Shown here: piece after piece, positions 54,687 through 63,262 of the stretch
Numbering within the stretch: the first letter of the stretch is position 1
How the letters are laid out: each line of letters opens with the position of its first letter
Source: Methylobacterium sp. Leaf99
Lineage (GTDB): Bacteria; Pseudomonadota; Alphaproteobacteria; Rhizobiales; Beijerinckiaceae
Assembly (NCBI RefSeq): GCF_001422375.1
Contig: NZ_LMMU01000001.1
Coordinates: forward strand, 1,404,228 to 1,468,227
DNA length: 64,000 bases
Direction: 5' to 3'
Notes under the pieces: generated by a model
What the model was told of the DNA's origin: nothing
The model's input: the letters and a program-made list of their open reading frames with translations, nothing else
Databases searched by the model: none
Made by a program: the position numbers and the translations under genes

Positions 54687-54866
54687 ATGGGCCTCCTGCA
54701 TCGGCAGCGGGTAACGCGAGGCGGGGCCTCGAAGGCCCTGCGACAGAACCTCACGCGCTCACCCGGCCGATGCTTTTCGAGGCCGCCGTTTTCCCCGGGC
54801 TGAAGAATCCCGTCGCCCGCATCCCCGTGCCGGGTTGGCGTGTCCCGGGAGACGGCTACGGGCGCG

Positions 54867-55136
54867 CTACCACCCGCCGCCCCCCCTCATGCTTCGCTGC
54901 CGGCAGGTTCGACCCATATCCTCATAGCCTGCGGGGCAGCGACGAACGCACGCCCCGGCGGCATATTTCAGCGGTGGCCGGCAGGCTCGACTGAAGCGCT
55001 GTTCCTGGAACAGAAAGTCTTTGGCCGGGCTCTGCGCCGCGGCCGGGCCGGAGAGGGCCACCGGCAACGCACCGGCGATCCCGAGAACGGCCGCGCAGGA
55101 CAGACGGGCCATGTGTCGTCGCAGATAAGATGGCAT
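54867..55136 (-). CDS. Small secreted Cys-containing protein
   Basis: An 89-residue protein with a signal peptide (MARLSCAAVLGIAGALPVALSGPAAAQ) and a short mature part with four Cys (SRACRPP, GACVRRCPAGYEDMGRTC), probably two disulfides. The C-terminus is Arg/Gly-rich. Unrecognised. Confidence 0.6.
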   Translation of the reverse strand: MPSYLRRHMARLSCAAVLGIAGALPVALSGPAAAQSPAKDFLFQEQRFSRACRPPLKYAAGACVRRCPAGYEDMGRTCRQRSMRGGGGW

Positions 55137-55365
55137 CCCGTTCCGGTCTCCTAGAGGTCTCTTGTCCAACGCTGCCGTTGTGCCGGAGCGGGACCCGACC
55201 GCAACCGGACGTTTCGGGAGGCACCCCCGACCCCGTCCGCCCTCGCGGAGCGGGTCGGACGAGACCGGTGCAAATCGCGCGTCAGGCGTTCAACCCGAGA
55301 GCGCCTTTCCGTGACAGCCCCGCATCTTCGGGGGCGGGATCCGCCCCCGCTTCGGCGGACAAGGT

Positions 55366-55641
55366 TCAGCGGGTCGGAGAACCGGCCCCCTTGCCGGCCG
55401 ATCCAGGGGAGGAGCCGGAGCCCGCATCGTTCGCCCCAGTGCTGTTCGCCGTCCCGGAGCGGCTCTTGTCACCCGTCGAGGGGCCGCTTCCGGCGGCACC
55501 CGGGGAGGAGCCTGCGCCCGCATCGTTGGGGCCCGTGCTGTTCAGGGTGCCCGATTTCGTGGTTCCCGATCCGCCTTCGGCCGCGATGGCAGCCGAGCCC
55601 AGGACCAAGGTGGAGGCGAGGACGAGTGCGATGGCCTTCAT
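55366..55641 (-). CDS. Small secreted Gly/Ser-rich protein with duplicated segment
   Basis: A 91-residue protein. A signal peptide (MKAIALVLASTLVLGSAAIAAEGG) is followed by a near-duplicate of about 32 residues: SGTLNSTGPNDAGAGSSPGAAG and SGTANSTGANDAGSGSSPGSAG. It should be unstructured in the periplasm. A sigma-EcfG-like promoter precedes it, suggesting stress induction. Function unknown. Confidence 0.65.
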   Translation of the reverse strand: MKAIALVLASTLVLGSAAIAAEGGSGTTKSGTLNSTGPNDAGAGSSPGAAGSGPSTGDKSRSGTANSTGANDAGSGSSPGSAGKGAGSPTR

Positions 55642-56145
55642 GGTGTTTCTCCCTGATGTTGGCGCGCGGAACGCAGAGGGTAACGTCACGCCGAGTCGCG
55701 ACGTTCCGGCGCACGCGATGAGGCTCGGCCCAAGCGACGGGACCAGACCGCGACAAGACTGATTCGCTGGATTCTGAAGTTCTGTACTCGGCTCATGACT
55801 TGACGAAGACCCGGGGTCGAGCCTGCGGCGCCGGCGTCTTCATGCAAACGTCACGGCACGAAACTATTCGCATCGGACGCTTCAGTGTTTCTGGGGCAGG
55901 CCATCTCTCGGCTTTCGCGCCGGGGGACGGCCCTTCGGCCGCGTGAGTTCGCGGGACGTCTGCCGGTCCCCGGCGCCGTGTTGTCTGGAATGCCCGGTCC
56001 GGAGTGTCCGCATGATCCCGACGCTGCAAGCCCCCGCGGTCGATCCACGGCTCCGGGCTTGGTCCGACACCCCGGCGGCCCCCGACGCGAAGCCGGCGAC
56101 ACCCCCTCCCCTCAGCGCGCCTTCACGACGGAGACCCCGCCGGTC
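55642..56145. other. Intergenic region upstream of the nucleotidase-like gene
   Basis: 504 bp holding the divergent promoters. A reading frame continuous with the downstream gene is open from 55885, but its translation is Arg/Pro-rich and lacks a signal peptide, so I do not include it. The sigma-EcfG-like element at 55682-55707 is in this gap. Confidence 0.45.
55682..55707 (-). promoter_or_regulatory. Sigma-EcfG (general stress response) promoter
   Basis: On the minus strand GGAAC, a 17-bp spacer, then CGTT, matching the alphaproteobacterial EcfG consensus. It lies about 40 bases before the ATG of the small secreted protein, leaving a leader of roughly 30 bases. Confidence 0.6.
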
Positions 56146-58716
56146 ATGACCTACACGCTCCAGATCCTGCACGCCTCCGACTGGGAAGCGGGCCTGCTCG
56201 CCACGCAGCGTGCGGCGAACTTCGCCGCCATCGTCGACAAGCTCGAGGACGCGACCCCGAACTCCATCACCCTCTCCACGGGCGACGGCTGGATCCCGAG
56301 CCCGTTCTTCATCGCCGGCGCCGATCCGCAGCTCGCGGCGACCTATAACGGCGTCTACAACCAGCTCTACGGACTCACCGGGGCTGCCGCCTACACCAGG
56401 CTCGCGCCGTCCGTGGGCCGGGCCGACGTCACCATCCAGAACATCGTCGGCGTCCAGGCGGCGGTGTTCGGCAATCACGAGTTCGATTCCGGCCCAACGG
56501 AGGTCGCCAACATCATCGGGGCCAATCTCGGCGCCGCGCCGGGCAACGCCGACGACACCTGGGTCGGCGCCCAGTTCCCCTATCTCTCCACGAACCTGAA
56601 CTTTTCGCGGGAAGCGGCCTTGTCGGGCCTCGTCAACCCGAACGTCTCGAATGCCACCTTCGCGCAGACCGGACCGGCCTCGACCCAGACCGGCACCGGC
56701 GCCGACAAGATCGCCCGATCCGCCATCCTGGTGGAGAACGGCGAGAAGATCGCCTTCGTGGGCGCCACCACCCAGGTCGAGCCGCTGCTGACGACCCTCG
56801 GCAACGTCACGGTGGACGGCTTCGACGGCCGGGACAACATCCCCCTGCTGGCCCAGCAGATCAACGCCGAGATCGACCGGGTGCTCGCCGCCAATCCCGA
56901 CGTGAACAAGGTCATCGTCGGCACCCACCTGCAGCAGCTCGCCAACGAGCAGGCCCTGGCCCCGCTCCTGCGCAACGTCGACGTGCTCATCGGCGGCGGG
57001 TCGCACACCTTGCTGGCCGATGGCGACGACCGGCTGCTCTCCGGCGACACGGCCGCCGGCGCCTACCCGCAATTCCACACCAATGCCAGCGGCCAGACCC
57101 TGGTCCTCGTCAACACCGCCTCCGAGTATTCCTACGTGGGCCGCCTCAACGTCACCTTCGACGACAAGGGCAACATCCTTCGCGATTCGGTGAACCCGGC
57201 CACCAGCGGGGCCGTGGCGGTGGACGACGCCACCGTCGCGGGGCTCTACGGCTCCACCGCCGCCGCCTTCACCCCCAGCAGCAAGGGCTTCCTCGTCCGC
57301 GAGGTCATCGAGGGCCTCGACGTCAACAACGACGGCGTGCAGGAGACCGCCGGCATCGCCGACGTCATCCGCGCCCAGGACGGCAACATCCTCGGCCGCT
57401 CCAACGTCTACCTGGAGGGACGGCGCGGCGAGGTCCGCACGGAGGAGACCAACCTCGGCGACCTGACGTCGGACGCGAACCTCTGGTACGCCAAGCAGTT
57501 CGACGCCGGCGTCACGGTCTCGATCAAGAACGGCGGCGGCATCCGCGACTCCATCGGGTCGTTCTCCACGTCAGGCGGCGGCACCAGTGAGCTTCCCCCC
57601 GCGGCCAACCCCTCGGCGGGCAAGCAGGCCGGCGACATCTCGCAGCTCGACGTCACCAATTCGCTGCGCTTCAACAACAACCTCGCAATCGTCACCGTCA
57701 CGGCCTCGGAGCTGGAACGCGTCCTCGAGCACGGCGTCGCGGCGGTGGCAGCGGGCGCGACGCCCGGACAGTTCACCCAAGTCGGCGGGATCTCCTACAG
57801 CTTCGACGCGACGAAGCAGGCTCAGACCCACTGGTCCTGGGACACGAAGCTCGTCGGCTCCGTCCACGACCTGAGCTTCAAGGCGGACCCCTTCGCCGAC
57901 ATCGACGGGGCGTTCACCGCCACCGTGAAGGCGCGCTTCGACGACCTCGATGCCGGCGCCTGGCAGCGCGTCTACGATTTCGGCAACGGGCCCGATATCG
58001 ACAGCGTGTGGCTCGGCCAGGTCGGCACCTCGAGCGACATGCAGTTCTCCGTCGTGAACGGGGGCAAGGTCGGGCAGGTGATCGCCAAGAACGCGATCGT
58101 GGAGGGCAAGGAGGCCACCTGGACGACCAGCGTCAACGAGGCGGGCTGGATGCGCCTGTTTAAGGACGGCGCCGTGGTGGCCGAGGGACAGGGCCTCGTG
58201 CCGAGGGACGTCGACCGCGCCAACGAGTTCGTCGGCAAGTCGAACTGGTCCGACGTCAAGCCGTTGGTCGGCAAGGTGAGCGACCTCGTGATCACGCCGC
58301 ACAAGGCCATTCCGGAGATCGACGGCGCCTTCAAGATGTTCGCCGAGGTCCGGTTCGACGATCTCGACAGCGGTTACTTCCAGCGCGTCTTCGACACCGG
58401 CAACGGCGCGGACAGCAACAACATCTGGCTCGGCCAGGAATGGAACGGCGACGACATGGTGTTCGAGATCCTCACCGGATCGACCAAGCACCGGATCACC
58501 GCGCCGGATACGATCGTGGAGGGCGAGATGGCGAAGTGGCAGGCCAGCGTGGACGAGTCCGGCTACATGCGCCTCCTCAAGAACAGCGCACTGGTCGCCG
58601 AAGGACAGGGCGCGGTGCCCCTCGACGTCGTGCGCACCAGCGACCTGATCGGCAAGTCCAACTGGTCGCCCGACGGCGCCCTGGTGGGTCAGATCAACGA
58701 GCTGATCTTTATATGA
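56146..58716 (+). CDS. Large 5'-nucleotidase-like protein, probable type I secretion cargo
   Basis: An 856-residue protein. N-terminal metallophosphatase domain (about 1-340): D12 (ILHASDWEAG, with Glu where the D-x-H His is usual), GD 46-47, GNHEFD 109-114, GTHLQQL and GGGSHT. A 5'-nucleotidase C domain follows (about 385-570). Two tandem ~135-residue repeats then share RFDDLD, QRV(Y/F)D, GNG, WLGQ and LVAEGQG-type blocks (about 575-715 and 724-856). There is no signal peptide, and the chain ends ELIFI. With an ABC/HlyD export pair nearby, export by type I secretion is likely. It may release phosphate or nucleosides outside the cell. Confidence 0.8.
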   Translation: MTYTLQILHASDWEAGLLATQRAANFAAIVDKLEDATPNSITLSTGDGWIPSPFFIAGADPQLAATYNGVYNQLYGLTGAAAYTRLAPSVGRADVTIQNIVGVQAAVFGNHEFDSGPTEVANIIGANLGAAPGNADDTWVGAQFPYLSTNLNFSREAALSGLVNPNVSNATFAQTGPASTQTGTGADKIARSAILVENGEKIAFVGATTQVEPLLTTLGNVTVDGFDGRDNIPLLAQQINAEIDRVLAANPDVNKVIVGTHLQQLANEQALAPLLRNVDVLIGGGSHTLLADGDDRLLSGDTAAGAYPQFHTNASGQTLVLVNTASEYSYVGRLNVTFDDKGNILRDSVNPATSGAVAVDDATVAGLYGSTAAAFTPSSKGFLVREVIEGLDVNNDGVQETAGIADVIRAQDGNILGRSNVYLEGRRGEVRTEETNLGDLTSDANLWYAKQFDAGVTVSIKNGGGIRDSIGSFSTSGGGTSELPPAANPSAGKQAGDISQLDVTNSLRFNNNLAIVTVTASELERVLEHGVAAVAAGATPGQFTQVGGISYSFDATKQAQTHWSWDTKLVGSVHDLSFKADPFADIDGAFTATVKARFDDLDAGAWQRVYDFGNGPDIDSVWLGQVGTSSDMQFSVVNGGKVGQVIAKNAIVEGKEATWTTSVNEAGWMRLFKDGAVVAEGQGLVPRDVDRANEFVGKSNWSDVKPLVGKVSDLVITPHKAIPEIDGAFKMFAEVRFDDLDSGYFQRVFDTGNGADSNNIWLGQEWNGDDMVFEILTGSTKHRITAPDTIVEGEMAKWQASVDESGYMRLLKNSALVAEGQGAVPLDVVRTSDLIGKSNWSPDGALVGQINELIFI

Positions 58717-58722
58717 GGGCCC

Positions 58723-58752
58723 GCCGCTCCGGGCGCCGTCGCCCGGAGCGGC
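58723..58752 (+). terminator. Hairpin after the nucleotidase-like gene
   Basis: A perfect 13-bp stem (GCCGCTCCGGGCG / CGCCCGGAGCGGC) with a CCGT loop, 7 bases after the stop. The tail TCCCGTCC has few T residues, so it is a strong hairpin but not a textbook intrinsic terminator. Confidence 0.6.
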
Positions 58753-58992
58753 TCCCGTCCAGGCCGGACCTCGCGCGGGTGATGTGTCCCGGTGCGGGGT
58801 CCGGAGCGCGAAGGCGGTTCCGTGACATGCGGATCGAGTCGGCGCCCGATCCGGACGCCGAACATCAACGCACCGCCGGAGCGGCGACGCGTTGTCGCCG
58901 GCTCCCGCGACGCGCGATGCCGGTCATGGGCTCCGTTCGAGCGACCGGACCGTTCGCCGCCGCGAAATCGGGGGCGGCCGGCGGAACGACGA

Positions 58993-59853
58993 TCAGGAGC
59001 CGATATGCAATTCGAATGACTTGAGGGCCAGTTCCGTCCTGTTTCGAACCTTGAGCTTCTTCATGATGCTTCGGATGTGGACCTTGACGGTGCTCTCGCA
59101 CATGCCGAGATCGTAGGCGATGATCTTGTTGGGGCTGCCTTTCCGTATCGCCGTGATGATCGCGGCTTGCCGGGGCGTGAACGGCAGGCTGACAACGGGT
59201 GGCGTGGGTAGACTCGGATTGGTCTTCTGCGCCGTGATCACGCTGTCGGGGGGAACATAGGACCCGCCCGACAGGATCAGGCTGATGACGCCGTTGAGGA
59301 TGCGGAGATTAGAACTCGTCGGGAGAATGCCCCGTGCTCCGAGCTCGAACACCTTGATGGCCGCATCGGCGCCGGCCGTATCGCAGATGACCAGAACCGG
59401 GCAGGATCGGCACGCGCCGTGCAGGACGGTCAGGTCGGCGACGATGTCGAGGTGGCTGCTTCCCCAGAGTATGATGAGGTCGCAACCGCGCGTCGAGACG
59501 AGGTCGGCGCAGCCCTCCACGGACGGCAACGTTTCCACGTCGTAGGCCCACGATCGCATAGCTTGGGCAAGACAATCCCGAATGAACGCGCGGTTGTCGA
59601 TGAGAACGACCATTCGCGGATCGGGTCTGTCCATCATGCCGGATCCGGGCCCCGCAGTACCGGTCCGCGGCCCCTGGTTGCCCCCATGTCCCATCGACGG
59701 ACCGAGATCCACCTTATCGGGGGGAAGCGCCCTGGGCGGGCCCGCTTCCGGCTTTGCAATGGCCTTCACGGCCGACGTTTCGAGGAAGATTCCGGCGCAC
59801 ATCTCGCAATTGAGACTCCAATGAACCAATATTCGATACAGCAATTCTGACAC
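58993..59853 (-). CDS. LuxR-type regulator with degenerate receiver domain
   Basis: A 286-residue protein. A receiver-like middle (MVVLIDNRAFIRDCLAQAMRSW, DLIILWG, CPVLVICDT) lacks an obvious phospho-acceptor Asp. The C-terminal helix-turn-helix is of GerE/LuxR type (FTPRQAAIITAIRKGSPNKIIAYDLGMCESTVKVHIRSIMKKLKVRNRTEL). The first ~70 residues are poorly ordered, so the start could be downstream at MMDRPDPRMVV. It sits between the putative secreted enzyme and the secretion genes and may control them. Confidence 0.78.
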   Translation of the reverse strand: MSELLYRILVHWSLNCEMCAGIFLETSAVKAIAKPEAGPPRALPPDKVDLGPSMGHGGNQGPRTGTAGPGSGMMDRPDPRMVVLIDNRAFIRDCLAQAMRSWAYDVETLPSVEGCADLVSTRGCDLIILWGSSHLDIVADLTVLHGACRSCPVLVICDTAGADAAIKVFELGARGILPTSSNLRILNGVISLILSGGSYVPPDSVITAQKTNPSLPTPPVVSLPFTPRQAAIITAIRKGSPNKIIAYDLGMCESTVKVHIRSIMKKLKVRNRTELALKSFELHIGS

Positions 59854-59869
59854 AGTCGAGCTGAAAGTA

Positions 59870-59910
59870 AATCATGTTTTTGTTGAAAACCTCAACAGTA
59901 ATCATGTTTT
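59870..59910. promoter_or_regulatory. Dyad flanked by direct repeats upstream of the LuxR-type gene
   Basis: TGTTGA-AAACC-TCAACA (59881-59897) is a perfect 6-bp inverted repeat. Identical 11-bp direct repeats AATCATGTTTT (59870-59880 and 59900-59910) flank it. The surrounding 59854-60000 is AT-rich. A LuxR-type protein could autoregulate here. Confidence 0.5.
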
Positions 59911-60080
59911 GGCGAAAAGATTAATTTCCTATTTTGGCACGATGCAATTGAGTTTCAACATTTTTGAGCATCCAATAAGAATGAATACCGAACGAATGCT
60001 GGAGACGTCTCACTGAGCGGGTCGGAATGGCACGTCATGCCCGACCGTGCCGGTAATGTCCCGCAGATACGAGCCGGAGT

Positions 60081-61424
60081 TCAGCGCTCACGCCAGGCCT
60101 TGGCGATCTGATCGGTGAGGGGCTTCGTCAGGTAGCTCAGGACCGAGCGGTCACCGAGCTGCATGTAGGCCTCCACCGGCATGCCGGGCACGAGGCGCAG
60201 GGATCCGAGACGGGCGGCTTGGTCCGGCGGCAGGCGGATGCGGGCGGTGTAGTGGCTCAGCCCGGTCTTCGGGTCGGTGGTCACATCCGCCGAGACCCGC
60301 GCCACGACCCCGTCGATCTCCGGCGTCGTGCGCTGGTTGAAGGCGGCGAACCGCAGGATCGCCGCCTGGTCGAGGCGGACGTTGTCGATGTCCTGGGGCT
60401 GGATCTTCACCTCGACGGCGAGCTGGTCGGCCTCAGGAACGATGAGCATGGCGGGTTCCGAGGGCGTCACCAGGCCGCCGATGGTGTGCACCGTCATCTG
60501 GTGCACGGTGCCGTCCTGGGGCGAACGCATGTCAACGCGCTTGAGCTGGTCCTCGGCCGCGACGCGCTTCTCCACGGCTTCCGACCATCGGCCCCGGATC
60601 TCGGCCAGATCCTTGCCGACCTCGGAGCGCATGTCGCCGTCGATCTGCAGGATCTGGAGCTCGGTCTCGGTGATCTTGCCCCGGGCCGAGGCCGTCGCGG
60701 CGACGAGCTGGCCGCGCTCGCCGTCGAGGCGCGCCGCGTCGCGCTCCAGGGCGTTGACCCGGGCCAGGGAGACCAGGTTCTTGCCGTAGAGCTCGCGCAC
60801 GCCCTTCAGCTCGTCGGTGATGAGGCTGATCTCGTGCCGCTTGGCCCCGGCCTGCTCCGTGAGGCCCTTGATCTCCTCGCGCAGCTGGAGGATGCGCTCG
60901 CGCAGCTGCGCCTTCTGGCCCGCGCGGCCCGCCACGCGGGCGGTGAACAGCCGGGCCTCCCCGTCGATGAGGTGGGCCACCGAGGGGTCGGTCGCCCTGC
61001 GCGCCGCGAGGTCGGGCGGAAACCGGACCTCGGCATGGCCGTCGCGCTCGGCCTCGTCGCGGGCCCGGCGCGCCGCGAGTTCGTCGAGGGCCTTCAGGAC
61101 GATGTCGAGGTTGGCCCGGACCTGGGTCGCGTCGAGGCGGATCAGCACGTCGCCGGCCTTGACCCGTGCGCCCTCGCGCACCCGCAATTCACCGACGACA
61201 CCGCCGGTGGGATGCTGGACCTTCTTCACGTCGGATTCGACCACGAGCTGGCCCGGCGCGATCACCGCGCCCGAGATCTGCGTGACGGTGGCCCAGCCGC
61301 CGACGCCCACCACCAGGGCCGCGCCGAGGCTGAGGCTGAGGGCGAGGTGGCCGTGGATCGAGCCGTGGGCGGTCGAGGGGCCGAGGGCCGCGGCAGGGGC
61401 ATTGAGACGAACGATATGGGTCAT
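60081..61424 (-). CDS. HlyD-family type I secretion adaptor
   Basis: A 447-residue membrane-fusion protein. It has an N-terminal membrane helix (HLALSLSLGAALVVGVGGWATV), a lipoyl half-motif (GAVIAPGQLVVESDVKKVQHPTGGVVGELRVREGARVKAGDVLIRLD), a long coiled-coil hairpin (about 140-300), and a beta-barrel C-terminus ending PLTDQIAKAWRER. It links the inner-membrane ABC exporter to a TolC-type outer-membrane channel, which is not in the window. The start overlaps the exporter's stop by one base. Confidence 0.92.
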   Translation of the reverse strand: MTHIVRLNAPAAALGPSTAHGSIHGHLALSLSLGAALVVGVGGWATVTQISGAVIAPGQLVVESDVKKVQHPTGGVVGELRVREGARVKAGDVLIRLDATQVRANLDIVLKALDELAARRARDEAERDGHAEVRFPPDLAARRATDPSVAHLIDGEARLFTARVAGRAGQKAQLRERILQLREEIKGLTEQAGAKRHEISLITDELKGVRELYGKNLVSLARVNALERDAARLDGERGQLVAATASARGKITETELQILQIDGDMRSEVGKDLAEIRGRWSEAVEKRVAAEDQLKRVDMRSPQDGTVHQMTVHTIGGLVTPSEPAMLIVPEADQLAVEVKIQPQDIDNVRLDQAAILRFAAFNQRTTPEIDGVVARVSADVTTDPKTGLSHYTARIRLPPDQAARLGSLRLVPGMPVEAYMQLGDRSVLSYLTKPLTDQIAKAWRER

Positions 61425-63163
61425 CACGCACTCTCCCGCAGGGCGCCGACGGCGGGTCGGGCGTCGGATGGAACGGAGGCCGGCCGCAACACGCTCTTCA
61501 GGATCTCGTCCTTCGGCCCGAAGGCCTGGGCACCGCCCTCGGCCATCATCAGGATGAGGTCGACGGCGGCGAGGGCCGAAGGGCGGTGGGCGACGACGAC
61601 GCAGATGCCGCCGCGCCGGCGCACCCCGAGGATCGCCTGCGTCAGGGCGTTCTCGCCCTCCGAATCGAGGTTGGCGTTGGGCTCGTCCAGGATGACGAGG
61701 AAGGGGTCGCCGTAGAGGGCACGCGCCAGGCCGATGCGCTGGCGCTGGCCGGCCGAGAGGCCGGCGCCGCCCTCGCCGATGCGGGTGTCGTAGCCCTCGG
61801 GCAGGCGCAGGACGAGGTCGTGCACGCCGGCCGACCGGGCGGCGGCGATCACCGCCTCCGCGGGGGCCGCCGGATCGAAGCGGGCGATGTTCTCCGCGAT
61901 GGTGCCGGCGAACAGCTCGACCTCCTGGGGCAGGAAGCCGAGATGGGGCCCGAGCTCGCCCGTCGACCATTGATCGAGGGCGGCCCCGTCGAGGCGGACC
62001 TTGCCGCGGAAAGCCGGCCACACCCCGACGACGGCGCGCACGAGGCTCGACTTGCCCGAGGCCGAGGGGCCGATGATGCCGAGCCCCTGGCCGGCCCGAA
62101 GCGCGAAGCTGACGTCCCGGACCACGGGCACCGGGGTCCCGGGCGGGGCGACGCTGATGCTCTCGACCTGCAGGGACCGGACCGGGGCGGGCAGCGCGTG
62201 GCGCGCCCGACCGGGCGGCAGGGCGGCGAAGAGCTCCGACAGGCGGGCCCAGGACTGGCGGGACTGGACGAAGCCCTTCCAGTTGACGATGGCGAGCTCG
62301 GCCGGGGCAAGCGCCCGGGCGACGAGGATCGAGCTCGCGATGATGATCCCGGCCGAGGCCTGGCCGTTGATGACGAGCCAGGCGCCGAGGGCCAGCACCC
62401 CCGATTGCAGGGCCATGCGGAACACCTTCGACACGGCCCCGAAGCCCCCGACGATGTCGGAGGTCCGCTGCTGGGCCTGCATGTAGTCGCGGTTGGCCCC
62501 GGCCCAGCGGGTGGCGAACCGCTCCTGCATGCCCATGGCGGCGAGCACCTCGGCGTTGCGGCGCCCGGCCTCGGCGAGGCCGTTGCGGTGCAGGCCGTGT
62601 CCGGTGGCCGTCCGCGCGGGTCCACGGGTGGCACCGTCCGTGAGCAGGCCGATGATCGCGAGGGCGACGGCCCCCACCAGGGCGGCGACCCCGATGAGGG
62701 GATGGAACAGGAAGCAGATCACGAGGTAGATCGGCATCCACGGCAGGTCGAAGAAGGCGGACGGGCCGGTCCCGCCCAGAAATCCGCGCAGCTGGTCGAG
62801 GTCGCGCAGGGGCAGGAGGCCGTCCCCCTGGGTGCTGCCCTTGAGGGGGCTGCGCACCACGATGTCGAAGACCCGCGCGCTCAAGGCCTCGTCGAGGGCG
62901 GCGCCGACGCGGGTCAGGATGCGGGAGCGCAGGGTCTCGAGGGCGCCCTGGAAGGCGTAGAGCACGAGGGCCAGCAGCATCAGGCCGACGAGGGTCGGCA
63001 CGGAGCGGCTCGGGATCACGCGGTCGTAGACTTCCAGCATGAAGAACGAGCCCGTGAGGTAGAGCACGTTCACGAGGCCGCTCATGGCGCCCACCCCGAT
63101 GAACGCCATGCGGCACCGGGACAATGCCGAGGCGAGCTCGGCCGAGTTTCGGTCCTTCGTCAT
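61424..63163 (-). CDS. Type I secretion ABC exporter (PrtD/HasD-like)
   Basis: A 579-residue fused ABC exporter. A six-helix membrane domain (LYLTGSFFMLEVYDRVIPSRSVPTLVGL start, PRQ-like FDLPWMPIYLVICFLFHPLIG) precedes an ATPase domain with Walker A GPSASGKSS, signature LSAGQRQRIGLARAL and Walker B VILDEPNANLD. Related to PrtD/HasD/LipB exporters that secrete RTX-type or other signal-less proteins in one step. The nearby 856-residue signal-less enzyme is an obvious candidate cargo. ATG at MTKDRNSAEL chosen with GAGGCGGGG upstream. Confidence 0.92.
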   Translation of the reverse strand: MTKDRNSAELASALSRCRMAFIGVGAMSGLVNVLYLTGSFFMLEVYDRVIPSRSVPTLVGLMLLALVLYAFQGALETLRSRILTRVGAALDEALSARVFDIVVRSPLKGSTQGDGLLPLRDLDQLRGFLGGTGPSAFFDLPWMPIYLVICFLFHPLIGVAALVGAVALAIIGLLTDGATRGPARTATGHGLHRNGLAEAGRRNAEVLAAMGMQERFATRWAGANRDYMQAQQRTSDIVGGFGAVSKVFRMALQSGVLALGAWLVINGQASAGIIIASSILVARALAPAELAIVNWKGFVQSRQSWARLSELFAALPPGRARHALPAPVRSLQVESISVAPPGTPVPVVRDVSFALRAGQGLGIIGPSASGKSSLVRAVVGVWPAFRGKVRLDGAALDQWSTGELGPHLGFLPQEVELFAGTIAENIARFDPAAPAEAVIAAARSAGVHDLVLRLPEGYDTRIGEGGAGLSAGQRQRIGLARALYGDPFLVILDEPNANLDSEGENALTQAILGVRRRGGICVVVAHRPSALAAVDLILMMAEGGAQAFGPKDEILKSVLRPASVPSDARPAVGALRESA

Positions 63164-63262
63164 GCCCCGCCTCCTCTTGAACGATATCCGGACCGCCATC
63201 CGCTCTCGGACAGCATTGCGTTCAGCGAACTACGTATTTATACTATAGCAAATCAAACACTA

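Noticed and set aside
59935..59950. TGGCACGATGCAATTG as a sigma-54 promoter
   Set aside because: The -24 half is good, but the required GC at the -12 position is missing (GG-N10-TT).
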